DNA of 32,885 bases, from NCBI GenBank assembly GCA_016195125.1, contig JACQAD010000194.1, positions 1 through 32,885 on the forward strand, given 5' to 3'. How positions within the stretch are numbered: position 1 is the stretch's first letter; the number at the start of each line of letters is the position of its first letter. Shown here piece after piece: positions 16,399 to 24,658 of the stretch. A program made the translations under genes and the position numbers. The notes beneath the pieces were generated by a model. The model did not search any database. It was not told the DNA's origin and was given only the letters and a program-made list of their open reading frames with translations. This DNA comes from Magnetospirillum sp. GTDB taxonomy: Bacteria > Pseudomonadota > Alphaproteobacteria > Rhodospirillales > Magnetospirillaceae.

Positions 16399-17556
16399 TC
16401 ACAGCCCCGTCTTATGGGCGCGGTTGGTGAAGAAGATGCCGCTGGGCTTGACCGCCGGCATCTCGGCGACCTGTTCCAGGGTCTCGGTATCGTAGACCAC
16501 CACCTTGTCGGAATCTCTGGCCGACAGCCACACCCGCTCGCCCCTGGGGGTGAATTCCATGTGCAGGATGGCCAGGCCGGGCTCCAGGGTCTTGATCACC
16601 CGCTTGGTCTGGGTGTCGATGACCTGGACCTTGGAATAATCGGGCAGGGCGAAATTGACCCAGACCTGACGCCCGTCGGGACGGGCCATGGCGAAGACCG
16701 GCTGACCGGCCACGTCGATGCGGGTCTTTTCCGTCCACTTGCCCTTGTCCACCACCAGCACCTGATGATGGCCGATGGCGGGCAGCCAGACCTCGTCGCC
16801 GGCCGCCGCCCAGCCGCGCAGATGGGGCATCTTGTAGACCGGCAGCGCCTCCTGGCCCTTGCCGTAATGGTCGAGGATGCGGCGCACGCCCTGATCGGTG
16901 TTCCACAGATCCAGCAGAGCGATGCCGTCCTCGCCGAACAGCCCGGCCAGATACCAGCGCCCGTCGCCGGTGACCAGGGCGTCATAGGGCAGCTTGCCGA
17001 TATTGGTGAATTTGGTGAGCCTGGGGGCCTGGAGATCGGCCAGATCGGCGATCCATATCTCGCCGGCGTCATAAAGGGTGTAGATGAAGCGCTTGCCCGG
17101 CAGATCGGCGATGCCGATGACCTTGCTGGCCTTGCCGTCGGCGCCCAGGGCGGGGATATCGGCCACCTGGGCCAGGGTCCGGCTGTCGAAGACCTTGATG
17201 CCGCCCGGCGTGTAATTGGCCACCGCCACCAGCGAGCCGTCCTGGGAAATGGCGCCGCCGATGGAATTGCCCGATTGCATCACCCGGCCGACGATGGACG
17301 CGGAAAGCAGATCCACCTTGGTCAGGCCGCCATCGCGGCCGAAGACGAAGGCGTAGCGCTCGTCACGGGAATAAACCAGGGCGGCATGGGAAAGATCGCC
17401 CAGACCGTCGATACCGGCCAGCCGGGTCGACCCGGAGGTCTCCACCACCATCAGCCGGCCGTCGGCGCGCTCGACCACCAGACCGAGATCACCGGTGCCA
17501 CGCTGGGCGCAGGCGGTCATCAGCAGGGCCAGGGCGGCGGCCAGCAGAATTCTCAT
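16399..17556 (-). CDS. nirF: NirF, heme d1 biosynthesis lipoprotein
   Basis: A 385-residue periplasmic beta-propeller related to the d1 domain of NirS, required for heme d1 assembly. The N-terminus MRILLAAALALLMTAC is a lipoprotein signal with Cys16 as the lipid-anchored residue, as in Pseudomonas NirF. Propeller repeats follow (GLGDLSHAALVYSRDERYAFVFGRDGGLTKVDLL and later YSRD/DxxT-type blades), with the conserved KPSGIFFTNRAHKTGL ending. The start overlaps the nirC stop codon (ATGA). NirF binds dihydro-heme d1 and contacts NirS and NirN in Pseudomonas. Confidence 0.93.
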   Translation of the reverse strand: MRILLAAALALLMTACAQRGTGDLGLVVERADGRLMVVETSGSTRLAGIDGLGDLSHAALVYSRDERYAFVFGRDGGLTKVDLLSASIVGRVMQSGNSIGGAISQDGSLVAVANYTPGGIKVFDSRTLAQVADIPALGADGKASKVIGIADLPGKRFIYTLYDAGEIWIADLADLQAPRLTKFTNIGKLPYDALVTGDGRWYLAGLFGEDGIALLDLWNTDQGVRRILDHYGKGQEALPVYKMPHLRGWAAAGDEVWLPAIGHHQVLVVDKGKWTEKTRIDVAGQPVFAMARPDGRQVWVNFALPDYSKVQVIDTQTKRVIKTLEPGLAILHMEFTPRGERVWLSARDSDKVVVYDTETLEQVAEMPAVKPSGIFFTNRAHKTGL

Positions 17557-17873
17557 TTCAGCTCCCCCATCAGATAGGCGGTGATCCAGGCGGCGTCGTC
17601 GCGGCTGAGCATGGTCTTCCAGGGCGGCATGGGCGTGCCGGGGCGGCCCTCAAGGATGGTCTCGATGACCGCCTCGGAAGACAGCCGGGCCATGTCCTCG
17701 GCCAGTAGGGGCGAGCCGAGCCCACCCTTGCGGGTCATGCCGTGGCACGAGCCGCAATCCTGGGCCACCATCTCCCTCAGCCGGTCCTGGCGGGCGGGCG
17801 AGACTTGCGCAACCGCCGGCCACGCCAGCAGCAGGGACGCCCCCAGACCCACGAAACCTGCGATCAACCGCAT
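17553..17873 (-). CDS. nirC: NirC, small periplasmic cytochrome c
   Basis: A 106-residue c-type cytochrome with a signal peptide (residues 1 to about 22, cleavage after PAVAQ). The heme motif CGSCH is at 40-44 and the likely Met ligand in GTPMPPW (Met82). It matches NirC (c55x), which donates electrons to NirS or takes part in heme d1 maturation. The ATG at 17873 has an excellent ribosome binding site (GGGAGGGGTGAGG) and gives the signal peptide directly; an in-frame ATG at 17903 would overlap the proposed -10 element. It is separated from nirE by 83 bases containing an FNR-type box. Confidence 0.9.
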   Translation of the reverse strand: MRLIAGFVGLGASLLLAWPAVAQVSPARQDRLREMVAQDCGSCHGMTRKGGLGSPLLAEDMARLSSEAVIETILEGRPGTPMPPWKTMLSRDDAAWITAYLMGELK

Positions 17874-17898
17874 CCTCACCCCTCCCAGAGGTGAATTA

Positions 17899-17940
17899 TC
17901 CATACCATCCGACGCAAACCAGCGGCTTGACGTTGAGCAA
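17899..17940 (-). promoter_or_regulatory. FNR/NNR-type box and -10 element before nirC
   Basis: On the minus strand, TTGCTCAACGTCAA (17940-17927) matches 9 of 10 fixed positions of an FNR/NNR box (TTGAT-N4-GTCAA). Twenty-two bases downstream is TATGGA (17904-17899), overlapping GATAAT (17900-17895). This is the class II geometry with the box centred near -41.5, predicting a transcript start about 20 bases before the nirC ATG. It suggests nirCFDLGHJN has its own anaerobic/NO-responsive promoter inside the larger operon. Confidence 0.6.
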
Positions 17941-17956
17941 GTGTTTGGAAGAGTTC

Positions 17957-18748
17957 TCAGCGGCCCTGGCGCTGGCAAGGAGGCTCTTCCGCCAGTGCCA
18001 GCAAGGCGGCGGTCTCCTCCGCCAGTTCCACCACCTTGCCGATGATGATCAGGGCGGGGGGGCGCACTTGGCCGCGCAAAACCTCGGCCTCCAGCCCCGC
18101 CAGATCGCAAGTCAGGGTTCGCTGCGCCCCGGTGGTCCCGCGCTCGACCAGCGCCACCGGCGTCAACGGCGACAAGCCGGCGCCGATCAGTCCCTCGGAA
18201 ATCCGCCTGGCCGCGCCAAGGCCCATATAAATCACCAGGGTGCAGGCGGGATCGGCCAGCCTGACCCAGTCCAGATCCAATTCGTTGTCGTCGCGCAGAT
18301 GACCGGTGACCAGCCGCACGCTTTGCGCCGCGTCGCGATGGGTCAGGGGAATGCCGGCCCCGGCGGCGCAACCCAGGGCGGCGGTGATACCGGGCACCAC
18401 CTCCACGGCGATGCCATGATGGGCCAGTTCCCGCGCTTCCTCGCCGCCCCGCCCGAACACGAAGGGGTCGCCGCCCTTAAGACGGATCACCCGGCGCGAC
18501 GACAGGGCCAGACGCACCAGCAATTGATTGATTTCGTCCTGGGGCATCAGATGATGCCCGCTTTCCTTGCCCACACAAATACGGGTCACGCCGACGGGAA
18601 TAAGATCGAGGATGCCCTCGCCGACCAGACGGTCGAACACCACCACATCTGCCGACTGGATCAGCCTCAATGCCTTGACCGTCAGCAGATCGGGGTCACC
18701 CGGACCGGCACCGACCAGATAGACCACGGGAGCCTGGCTCATGGTCAC
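17957..18748 (-). CDS. nirE: NirE / CobA-type uroporphyrinogen-III methyltransferase
   Basis: A 263-residue SAM-dependent enzyme that methylates uroporphyrinogen III to precorrin-2, the entry step for siroheme and heme d1. The signature VYLVGAGPGDPDLLTVKA opens the protein. VGKESGHHLMPQDEINQLL and VIRLKGGDPFVFGRGGEE follow, with the SAM-binding VEVVPGITAALG. Placement between the cupredoxin and nirC favours NirE over a general CobA or CysG domain; biochemically the two are the same reaction. The ATG overlaps the cupredoxin stop codon. Confidence 0.92.
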   Translation of the reverse strand: MTMSQAPVVYLVGAGPGDPDLLTVKALRLIQSADVVVFDRLVGEGILDLIPVGVTRICVGKESGHHLMPQDEINQLLVRLALSSRRVIRLKGGDPFVFGRGGEEARELAHHGIAVEVVPGITAALGCAAGAGIPLTHRDAAQSVRLVTGHLRDDNELDLDWVRLADPACTLVIYMGLGAARRISEGLIGAGLSPLTPVALVERGTTGAQRTLTCDLAGLEAEVLRGQVRPPALIIIGKVVELAEETAALLALAEEPPCQRQGR

Positions 18749-19068
18749 GGCGCCACGTCGATGATGCCGGTCATCTCGGGATGAGGACCGCAGCGATAAG
18801 GGTACTTGCCGGGCTTGTCAAAGCTGCGGCTCCAGGTCTCGCCCGGAAACAGGCGATCGGATTCGGCCAGCCCCTCGGCCTCGAAGAAGACGCTGTGGCT
18901 GGTGCGCTTCTCATCGTTGACCCACTGGACTGTGGTGCCGGGCTTGATCTTGAGGTGCTGGGGAGTGAACAGATTGCGGTCCATGGAGACCTTGGCGGTC
19001 TCTCCCGCCGCGACCGGCAGGCCGGCCAGAGCGAGGAGGGCGGCTATCATCAACGTCCGACGATTCAT
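18745..19068 (-). CDS. Periplasmic cupredoxin
   Basis: A 107-residue plastocyanin/azurin-like blue copper protein with a signal peptide (MNRRTLMIAALLALAGLPVA). Type 1 copper ligands are H58 (RTSHSVFFEAEG) and C93, H96, M99 in YRCGPHPEMTG. The body has the cupredoxin beta strands LKIKPGTTVQWVNDE. As a small soluble periplasmic electron carrier inside the nir operon it may shuttle electrons between the NirT-like cytochrome and NirS, as pseudoazurin does elsewhere; that role is inferred. The ATG overlaps the stop of the nirT-like gene, and the stop overlaps nirE, so all three are coupled. Confidence 0.9.
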   Translation of the reverse strand: MNRRTLMIAALLALAGLPVAAGETAKVSMDRNLFTPQHLKIKPGTTVQWVNDEKRTSHSVFFEAEGLAESDRLFPGETWSRSFDKPGKYPYRCGPHPEMTGIIDVAP

Positions 19069-20558
19069 GGTGAGAGCCTCCCATTGAGGCGGCGGATCAT
19101 GGTCACGACCCACTTGTCGCCTTCCTTCTTGCCGCTATAGGCCACGTCGTTGCCGGGCTTGAGCACGCGCTCGGCCAGGACGTAGCCCTGCTCTGAGGCG
19201 CCCGAGGATTTGTAGCGGGTCAGGTCCAGGAAGGTTCCGGCGGCCAGCAGGGCATCCAGCTCGGCCTGGGGCTTGACCTTGTCCCAATTGTCGCGCTTGG
19301 AGGTATCGAACTGGGTCCGGCTTTCCGGGACGTATTTGGTGACGTAACCGGCCTTGGTGTCGATGCCCTTGGCGGCGGCAAGCGCACCGGCCGCCGGAGC
19401 GGTCGGCATGTCGCGGGCGTCGGAATGGCAGGAGGTCCAGCAGCCGGAACGGGCCGCCATGTCCACCTTGCCGCCATCGATCATCATGGCCAGCTTGATC
19501 TCGTTCTCCGGGTCCATGTTGCCGCCCTTGGCGAAGGGAACATCATTATGGCCGCCGGCCGGGAACTCGAAGCGCATGTACAGGTTGTCGCTGTCATAGG
19601 CCGCCTTGATGGACAGCGGAATGGCGGCGCGCTTGCCGGGAATGGGCGTCGCTTCGGCCTTGGAGCCGGAGACCATCTTGGCGCCCATGTCGGCGGTTTC
19701 GTTGCTGTGGCACTCGAAGCAGCGGTCGCCCTTCTTGAAGGCGCGGGTGCCGCCATGATCGGTGCCGGTCAGAACCCATTCGATGGCGGTCTGGCCGGGA
19801 TAGAACAGCACGGTCTTGGCCTCGGCCACCTTGGCCCAGTCCACGGCCTTGCCGGTGACCGGCGGCAGCGCGGCGCCACCGGCGGCCGGAGCCTGAGCCG
19901 GAGCCGGAGCAGGAGCCGAAGCGGCGGCCGGAGCCGGAGCGGCGGCCGCCTTCTTGGCGGCCTCGGCGGCGGCCTTCTGCTCTTCTTCTTGTTCCAGCAA
20001 GTGGTGAACCGGCTTGTGGGCGATGCCCTTATGGCAATCGATGCAGGTGCCGCCCTCGGCCTGAGCATTCTCGTGCTGCTTCTTGGCCCGCTGCTTCTGC
20101 ATGGCCGGGTTCATCTGGTCGAAGGCATGGCAGTTGCGGCATTCCCGCGAATCCGTGCTCTTCATGGTTTCCCAGACGCGCTTGGCCAGTTGGAAGCGCT
20201 TGGCGTCGAATTTCTCGGGAGTATTGACGGTCCCCATCAGCCAGTGGAAGACCTCGCCGCTGGCCTGGATCTTGCGCACGAATTTGTGGACCCAATCCTT
20301 GGGGACATGGCAATCGGAACACGCCGCCCGCACACCGGATCGATTGGTGTAGTGGATGGTCTTGACGTATTCCTGGTACACGTTGTCCTTCATCTCATGG
20401 CAATTGATGCAGAAACCAAGCGTGTTGGTCGCTTCCATCGCCGTGTTGAAGGCACCCCAGAACATGATACCGCCGATGAAGATAGCCGCGGCGCCGAAGA
20501 TGGACGCCCCCAGGATTTTCATCCTCAGCAGCTTATTCAGCAAGGATTCAGTAGCCAT
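19065..20558 (-). CDS. NapC/NirT-type tetraheme cytochrome fused to EB_dh-like heme domain
   Basis: A 497-residue membrane-anchored multiheme protein. Residues 13-36 form one N-terminal transmembrane helix. NapC/NirT-type heme motifs are CINCH (50-54), CSDCH (80-84), CRNCH (140-144) and CIDCH (172-176). A Lys/Glu stretch and an Ala/Pro linker (about 190-235) lead to a second domain with CFECH (280-284) and CWTSCH (373-378, CX3CH). Its sequence (NLYMRFEFPAGG, EIKLAMMIDGG) resembles the ethylbenzene-dehydrogenase/cytochrome c-552-like DOMON heme domain. The tetraheme half should oxidise quinol; the C-terminal domain may relay electrons to periplasmic acceptors. GGGGAG precedes the ATG at 20558. 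The frame is open upstream to 20864, but that part is promoter region. Confidence 0.9.
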   Translation of the reverse strand: MATESLLNKLLRMKILGASIFGAAAIFIGGIMFWGAFNTAMEATNTLGFCINCHEMKDNVYQEYVKTIHYTNRSGVRAACSDCHVPKDWVHKFVRKIQASGEVFHWLMGTVNTPEKFDAKRFQLAKRVWETMKSTDSRECRNCHAFDQMNPAMQKQRAKKQHENAQAEGGTCIDCHKGIAHKPVHHLLEQEEEQKAAAEAAKKAAAAPAPAAASAPAPAPAQAPAAGGAALPPVTGKAVDWAKVAEAKTVLFYPGQTAIEWVLTGTDHGGTRAFKKGDRCFECHSNETADMGAKMVSGSKAEATPIPGKRAAIPLSIKAAYDSDNLYMRFEFPAGGHNDVPFAKGGNMDPENEIKLAMMIDGGKVDMAARSGCWTSCHSDARDMPTAPAAGALAAAKGIDTKAGYVTKYVPESRTQFDTSKRDNWDKVKPQAELDALLAAGTFLDLTRYKSSGASEQGYVLAERVLKPGNDVAYSGKKEGDKWVVTMIRRLNGRLSP

Positions 20559-20627
20559 TGCGCTCCCCAGCATAGCGTGTGCCCATCGGCCAAGGACAAC
20601 CGATACCACCAACCATCGGCCGCCGAC

Positions 20628-20641
20628 TTGACGTCGGACAA
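20628..20641 (-). promoter_or_regulatory. FNR/NNR-type box before nirT-like operon
   Basis: Read on the minus strand TTGTCCGACGTCAA, on the plus strand TTGACGTCGGACAA: 9 of 10 fixed positions of TTGAC-N4-GTCAA. It lies 70-83 bases before the nirT-like ATG, with a weak TATC-containing -10-like segment about 22 bases downstream. Likely bound by one of the adjacent Crp/Fnr proteins. Confidence 0.6.
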
Positions 20642-20905
20642 TATTGATCGGAACGCGGCGGCCCTCGCCGCTCACATTCCCGAACCTCGATCTGGCCCGC
20701 GAAACTCCCGCCAGCCCGCACGTGCGAGCGCCCTCCGGGAAAGGCTGCGGACCCCCGAATGTTCCAAACACTAACGGCCGGAACGCCGTCCATGGAGTGA
20801 CCTTGATCAATTTGCCAAGGATTTCCCTGCCAATCCTCAATATTAGCCATACATCATAGATCATCCGCCAAGTTGACGAGCCCGCCGCACCCCCACCGCC
20901 CTCTC

Positions 20906-20950
20906 TTAACCAAGATCAAGTCGCCCCCCTCATTTTAGAGACATGATAAT
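20906..20950 (+). promoter_or_regulatory. FNR/NNR-type box and -10 before the first Crp/Fnr gene
   Basis: TTAACCAAGATCAA (20906-20919) matches 8 of 10 positions of TTGAT-N4-ATCAA, with a perfect right half-site. CATGAT/GATAAT at 20942-20950 sits 22-25 bases downstream, and the ATG follows about 50 bases later. It would allow autoregulation or control by a second FNR-type protein. Confidence 0.5.
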
Positions 20951-20999
20951 AACTGTTCAGGGTTTTGATCACGACCGACCCTGACCGCGGGAGGGGTGC

Positions 21000-21686
21000 A
21001 TGAGTTCCGAGGTCCAGGGGGCAATGAAGCGCAGCCGGCTGTTCGCCGTTCTTCCTGGCGCGGATTCGCATATCCTGCTCGATGGCCACCGCCTGCTCCG
21101 GCTGGCCGAAAACGCGGAGGTCTTCACCGAGGGCGCGCCGGCCGAGGCTCTGTACCTGATCGTCAGCGGCGAACTTGTGCTGATCCCCACCGGATCGGCC
21201 ACTCCCCTGCCCTTGCGCCTGCAACCGGGCGACACCGCCGGCGAGGAAGCCGTCCTGACCCGAAGCCCGCACGGCGCCACCGCCCGGACCATCGGCCCGG
21301 CCACGTTGCTGGAGATCCGGGCCGATACCCTGCTGGCTTATCTGGAGAGCCATTTCGAGGTCGCCATCGCCATGATCTCGTATCTGGCGGCCAATCTGCG
21401 CGATCAGGTCAAGGAAATCACCGAACTCAAGATGCAGTCCACCGCCGAGCGTCTGGCCAGCTACCTGCTGAGCCTGGCCGGCGATACGGACGGCGCCGCC
21501 ATCGTGCGGCTGCCCTATGAGAAACGATTGCTGGCCGACCACCTGGGCATGGACCCGGCGACCTTGTCGCGCGCCTTTGCCAAGCTCCGCGACAAGGGCG
21601 TCGTGGCCAGCCGGACCGACAAGGTTGAAATCGCCAACGTGGCGGAGTTGAGAATCTATGGCGACTGCGCTGCGTTCCCCGCCTAG
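21000..21686 (+). CDS. Crp/Fnr-family regulator, DNR/NNR-like
   Basis: A 228-residue transcription factor. The N-terminal cyclic-nucleotide-binding-like beta-roll (VFTEGAPAEALYLIVSGELVLI, LQPGDTAGEEAVL) is followed by the dimer helix (YLAANLRDQVKEITELKMQ) and a winged-helix domain with recognition helix DPATLSRAFAKLRDKG. There are no N-terminal cysteines for an iron-sulfur cluster, so it fits the DNR/NNR class, which senses NO through heme rather than oxygen through 4Fe-4S. Its position between the divergent nir transcripts, and the FNR-type boxes nearby, support control of the nir genes. The ATG at 21000 has a GGGAGGGG ribosome binding site. Confidence 0.88.
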   Translation: MSSEVQGAMKRSRLFAVLPGADSHILLDGHRLLRLAENAEVFTEGAPAEALYLIVSGELVLIPTGSATPLPLRLQPGDTAGEEAVLTRSPHGATARTIGPATLLEIRADTLLAYLESHFEVAIAMISYLAANLRDQVKEITELKMQSTAERLASYLLSLAGDTDGAAIVRLPYEKRLLADHLGMDPATLSRAFAKLRDKGVVASRTDKVEIANVAELRIYGDCAAFPA

Positions 21687-22500
21687 CGGAGCCCAAGAGG
21701 TCAAGGCCGGCGGCGTCGGTCCGGCCTCGTGCCCCTGCCGCCCATCCTGCGAAGGCCCCACCGCCGATTGCGACCGGACGCTGTCGACGCCGCAGCGCGT
21801 CTTCAAGGATTCGCGCTCGGCACAGGAGATCGTCTGCGCCCTGCCGCTGTTCGACGGCATCCAGCCCGAGGTTCTGAACCGGCTGCTGGCCGATTCGAAT
21901 ACCATCAGCCGGCGGCGCAGCACCTTGCTGTTCGGCGCCGGAGATGAAGCCGATTGCTTCTACATCGTGCTGGACGGGGCGGTGAAGCTGTTCGCCCTGA
22001 CCCAGGACGGCCGCGAAAGCATTGTCGAGATTTTCGGTCCCGGCACCTCCTTCGCCGAGGCCGCCATGCTGTCGACCGGCCGCTTCCCCCTCCATGCGGA
22101 AGTGATCGAGGACGCCACCCTGATCCGGGTCGGCCGCCGCGCCTTCCTTTACACCCTTCATTCCGACCATGCCCTGGCCTACCGGATGCTGGCGGCCCTG
22201 GTGAAGTGGAACCGTCGCCTGGCGTCCGAGATTCTTGACCTCAAGGAACTGACGCCCTGGCAGCGGGTCGCGGAATTCCTGCTGGCCCAGACTCCCACCA
22301 CCGAGGGCGAAGCCCAGATCTCGCTGCCTTTCAACAAGGAAGTGCTGGCCAGCCGCGTCGGCATCCGCCGCGAAAGCCTGTCGCGGGTGCTGGGGCGGCT
22401 GCGGGTGCTGGGAGTGCATACTTCCGGCAATGCCATCCGCATCGACGACGTGACCTTGCTGCGCCGCGCCTGCCTCGAGGCCGGCAGCAGCCGCAACTGA
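21658..22500 (+). CDS. Crp/Fnr-family regulator with Cys-rich N-terminus
   Basis: A 280-residue transcription factor starting 29 bases inside the preceding regulator gene. The first ~45 residues are an extension with C25, C27, C31 and C38 (CPCRPSCEGPTADC), followed by a standard sensor domain (IVCALPLFDGIQPEVL, LLFGAGDEADCFYIVLDGAVKLF, FGPGTSFAEAAML) and a winged helix with RRESLSRVLGRLRVLG. The four cysteines plus C60 or C101 could bind a metal or iron-sulfur cluster, but the spacing is not that of E. coli FNR. No better start exists in frame. It ends 162 bases before nirS. Probably a second redox- or NO-responsive input. Confidence 0.87.
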   Translation: MATALRSPPSGAQEVKAGGVGPASCPCRPSCEGPTADCDRTLSTPQRVFKDSRSAQEIVCALPLFDGIQPEVLNRLLADSNTISRRRSTLLFGAGDEADCFYIVLDGAVKLFALTQDGRESIVEIFGPGTSFAEAAMLSTGRFPLHAEVIEDATLIRVGRRAFLYTLHSDHALAYRMLAALVKWNRRLASEILDLKELTPWQRVAEFLLAQTPTTEGEAQISLPFNKEVLASRVGIRRESLSRVLGRLRVLGVHTSGNAIRIDDVTLLRRACLEAGSSRN

Positions 22501-22541
22501 CCTATGCCCATCAGGTTGTTCAGGCATTTCCATGACGGAAT

Positions 22542-22555
22542 TTGACGATAGTCAC
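22542..22555 (+). promoter_or_regulatory. FNR/NNR-type box before nirS
   Basis: TTGACGATAGTCAC matches 9 of 10 fixed positions of TTGAC-N4-GTCAA. It lies 107-120 bases before the nirS ATG, which would give a leader of about 70 bases if the box is centred at -41.5. The -10 region is not obvious (around 22576-22585). Confidence 0.6.
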
Positions 22556-22595
22556 ATCGTCGGAAGCGCCATACGGCCATTGTGCTTTCACTTAG

Positions 22596-24284
<1,689 letters not shown>

Positions 24285-24305
24285 GCACGACCCTGTACCC
24301 TACGA

Positions 24306-24339
24306 CCCCGGGGATCAACCGATCCCCGGGGCTTTTTTT
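24306..24339 (+). terminator. Rho-independent terminator after nirS
   Basis: Perfect 11-bp stem CCCCGGGGATC / GATCCCCGGGG around AACC, then C and seven T. It lies about 22 bases after the nirS stop codon. Confidence 0.93.
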
Positions 24340-24464
24340 ATGGCGATGGGGCTGTTGCCGGCCGACCTTTGAATGAAATGACGTGTCACCCTGAGCGCAA
24401 GCGAAGGGACTTTCACCCAAGACCGGCCACCGCTTCTGGCTGAATGATACCATACTGACCATTT

Positions 24465-24563
24465 GTCATCCCGAGCCTTGGCGAGGGATCTCCGTCTGCT
24501 CCGTCAGTCCCGTTTCTGAAAAGCCTCGTCAGGATGAGATCCCTCGCCAAGGCTCGGGGTGAC
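24465..24563. repeat. REP-like long inverted repeat
   Basis: Two 28-base arms (24465-24492 and 24536-24563), identical in 27 positions when one is reverse-complemented, separated by 43 bases. The core reads CCGAGCCTTGGCGAGGGAT. A related single arm lies at about 24383. The pattern resembles the dispersed GTCA(C/T)CC(C/T)GAGC...GAGGGATCT intergenic repeats seen in many proteobacteria (REP/BIME or MITE-like). No gene lies inside. Confidence 0.85.
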
Positions 24564-24603
24564 CAAGAAGCTCGGATCAATGCCGGCCCATATCCACCCA
24601 ACG

Positions 24604-24637
24604 AAAAAGCCCCCGACCTTTCGGCCGGGGGCTTTCG
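24604..24637 (-). terminator. Terminator of the DsbA-family gene
   Basis: GC-rich hairpin with arms AAAGCCCCCG and CGGGGGCTTT, and one near-symmetric mismatch at the loop side. On the minus strand it ends in a T-run (gggggctttttcg), and it begins about 22 bases after the stop codon of the leftward gene. Confidence 0.85.
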
Positions 24638-24658
24638 TCAGGTGCGATCGGGGTCGGA

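Larger units (their letters stand above)
20559..20999. other. Divergent control region between nirT-like operon and regulator pair
   Basis: A 441-base region with no gene that I can support. It holds the FNR/NNR box of the leftward operon at 20628-20641 and a box plus -10 for the rightward regulator near 20906-20950. TTGATCAA at 20804-20811 and TTTTGATCACGACC around 20963-20976 also contain perfect TTGAT half-sites, without a good partner. The leftward frame open through here has no heme motifs and poor codon bias. Confidence 0.7.
24285..24658. other. Intergenic region with terminators and REP-like repeat
   Basis: A 374-base region between nirS and the convergent DsbA-family gene. It holds the nirS terminator, a lone GTCACCCTGAGCGCAAGCGA-type half repeat near 24383, a 28-base inverted repeat (24465-24563), and the terminator of the DsbA-family gene. 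No coding sequence is supported. Confidence 0.8.

Noticed and set aside
19425-20774. A long plus-strand frame opposite the NirT-like fusion
   Set aside because: Gly/Leu/Arg-rich shadow; the opposite strand has six heme-binding motifs.
20804-20811. TTGATCAA as a further FNR box
   Set aside because: It is a short palindrome without the four-base spacer and second half-site of an FNR box.
24465-24563. CRISPR array or insertion sequence
   Set aside because: There are only two arms in inverted orientation, no regularly spaced direct repeats, no transposase and no cas genes.
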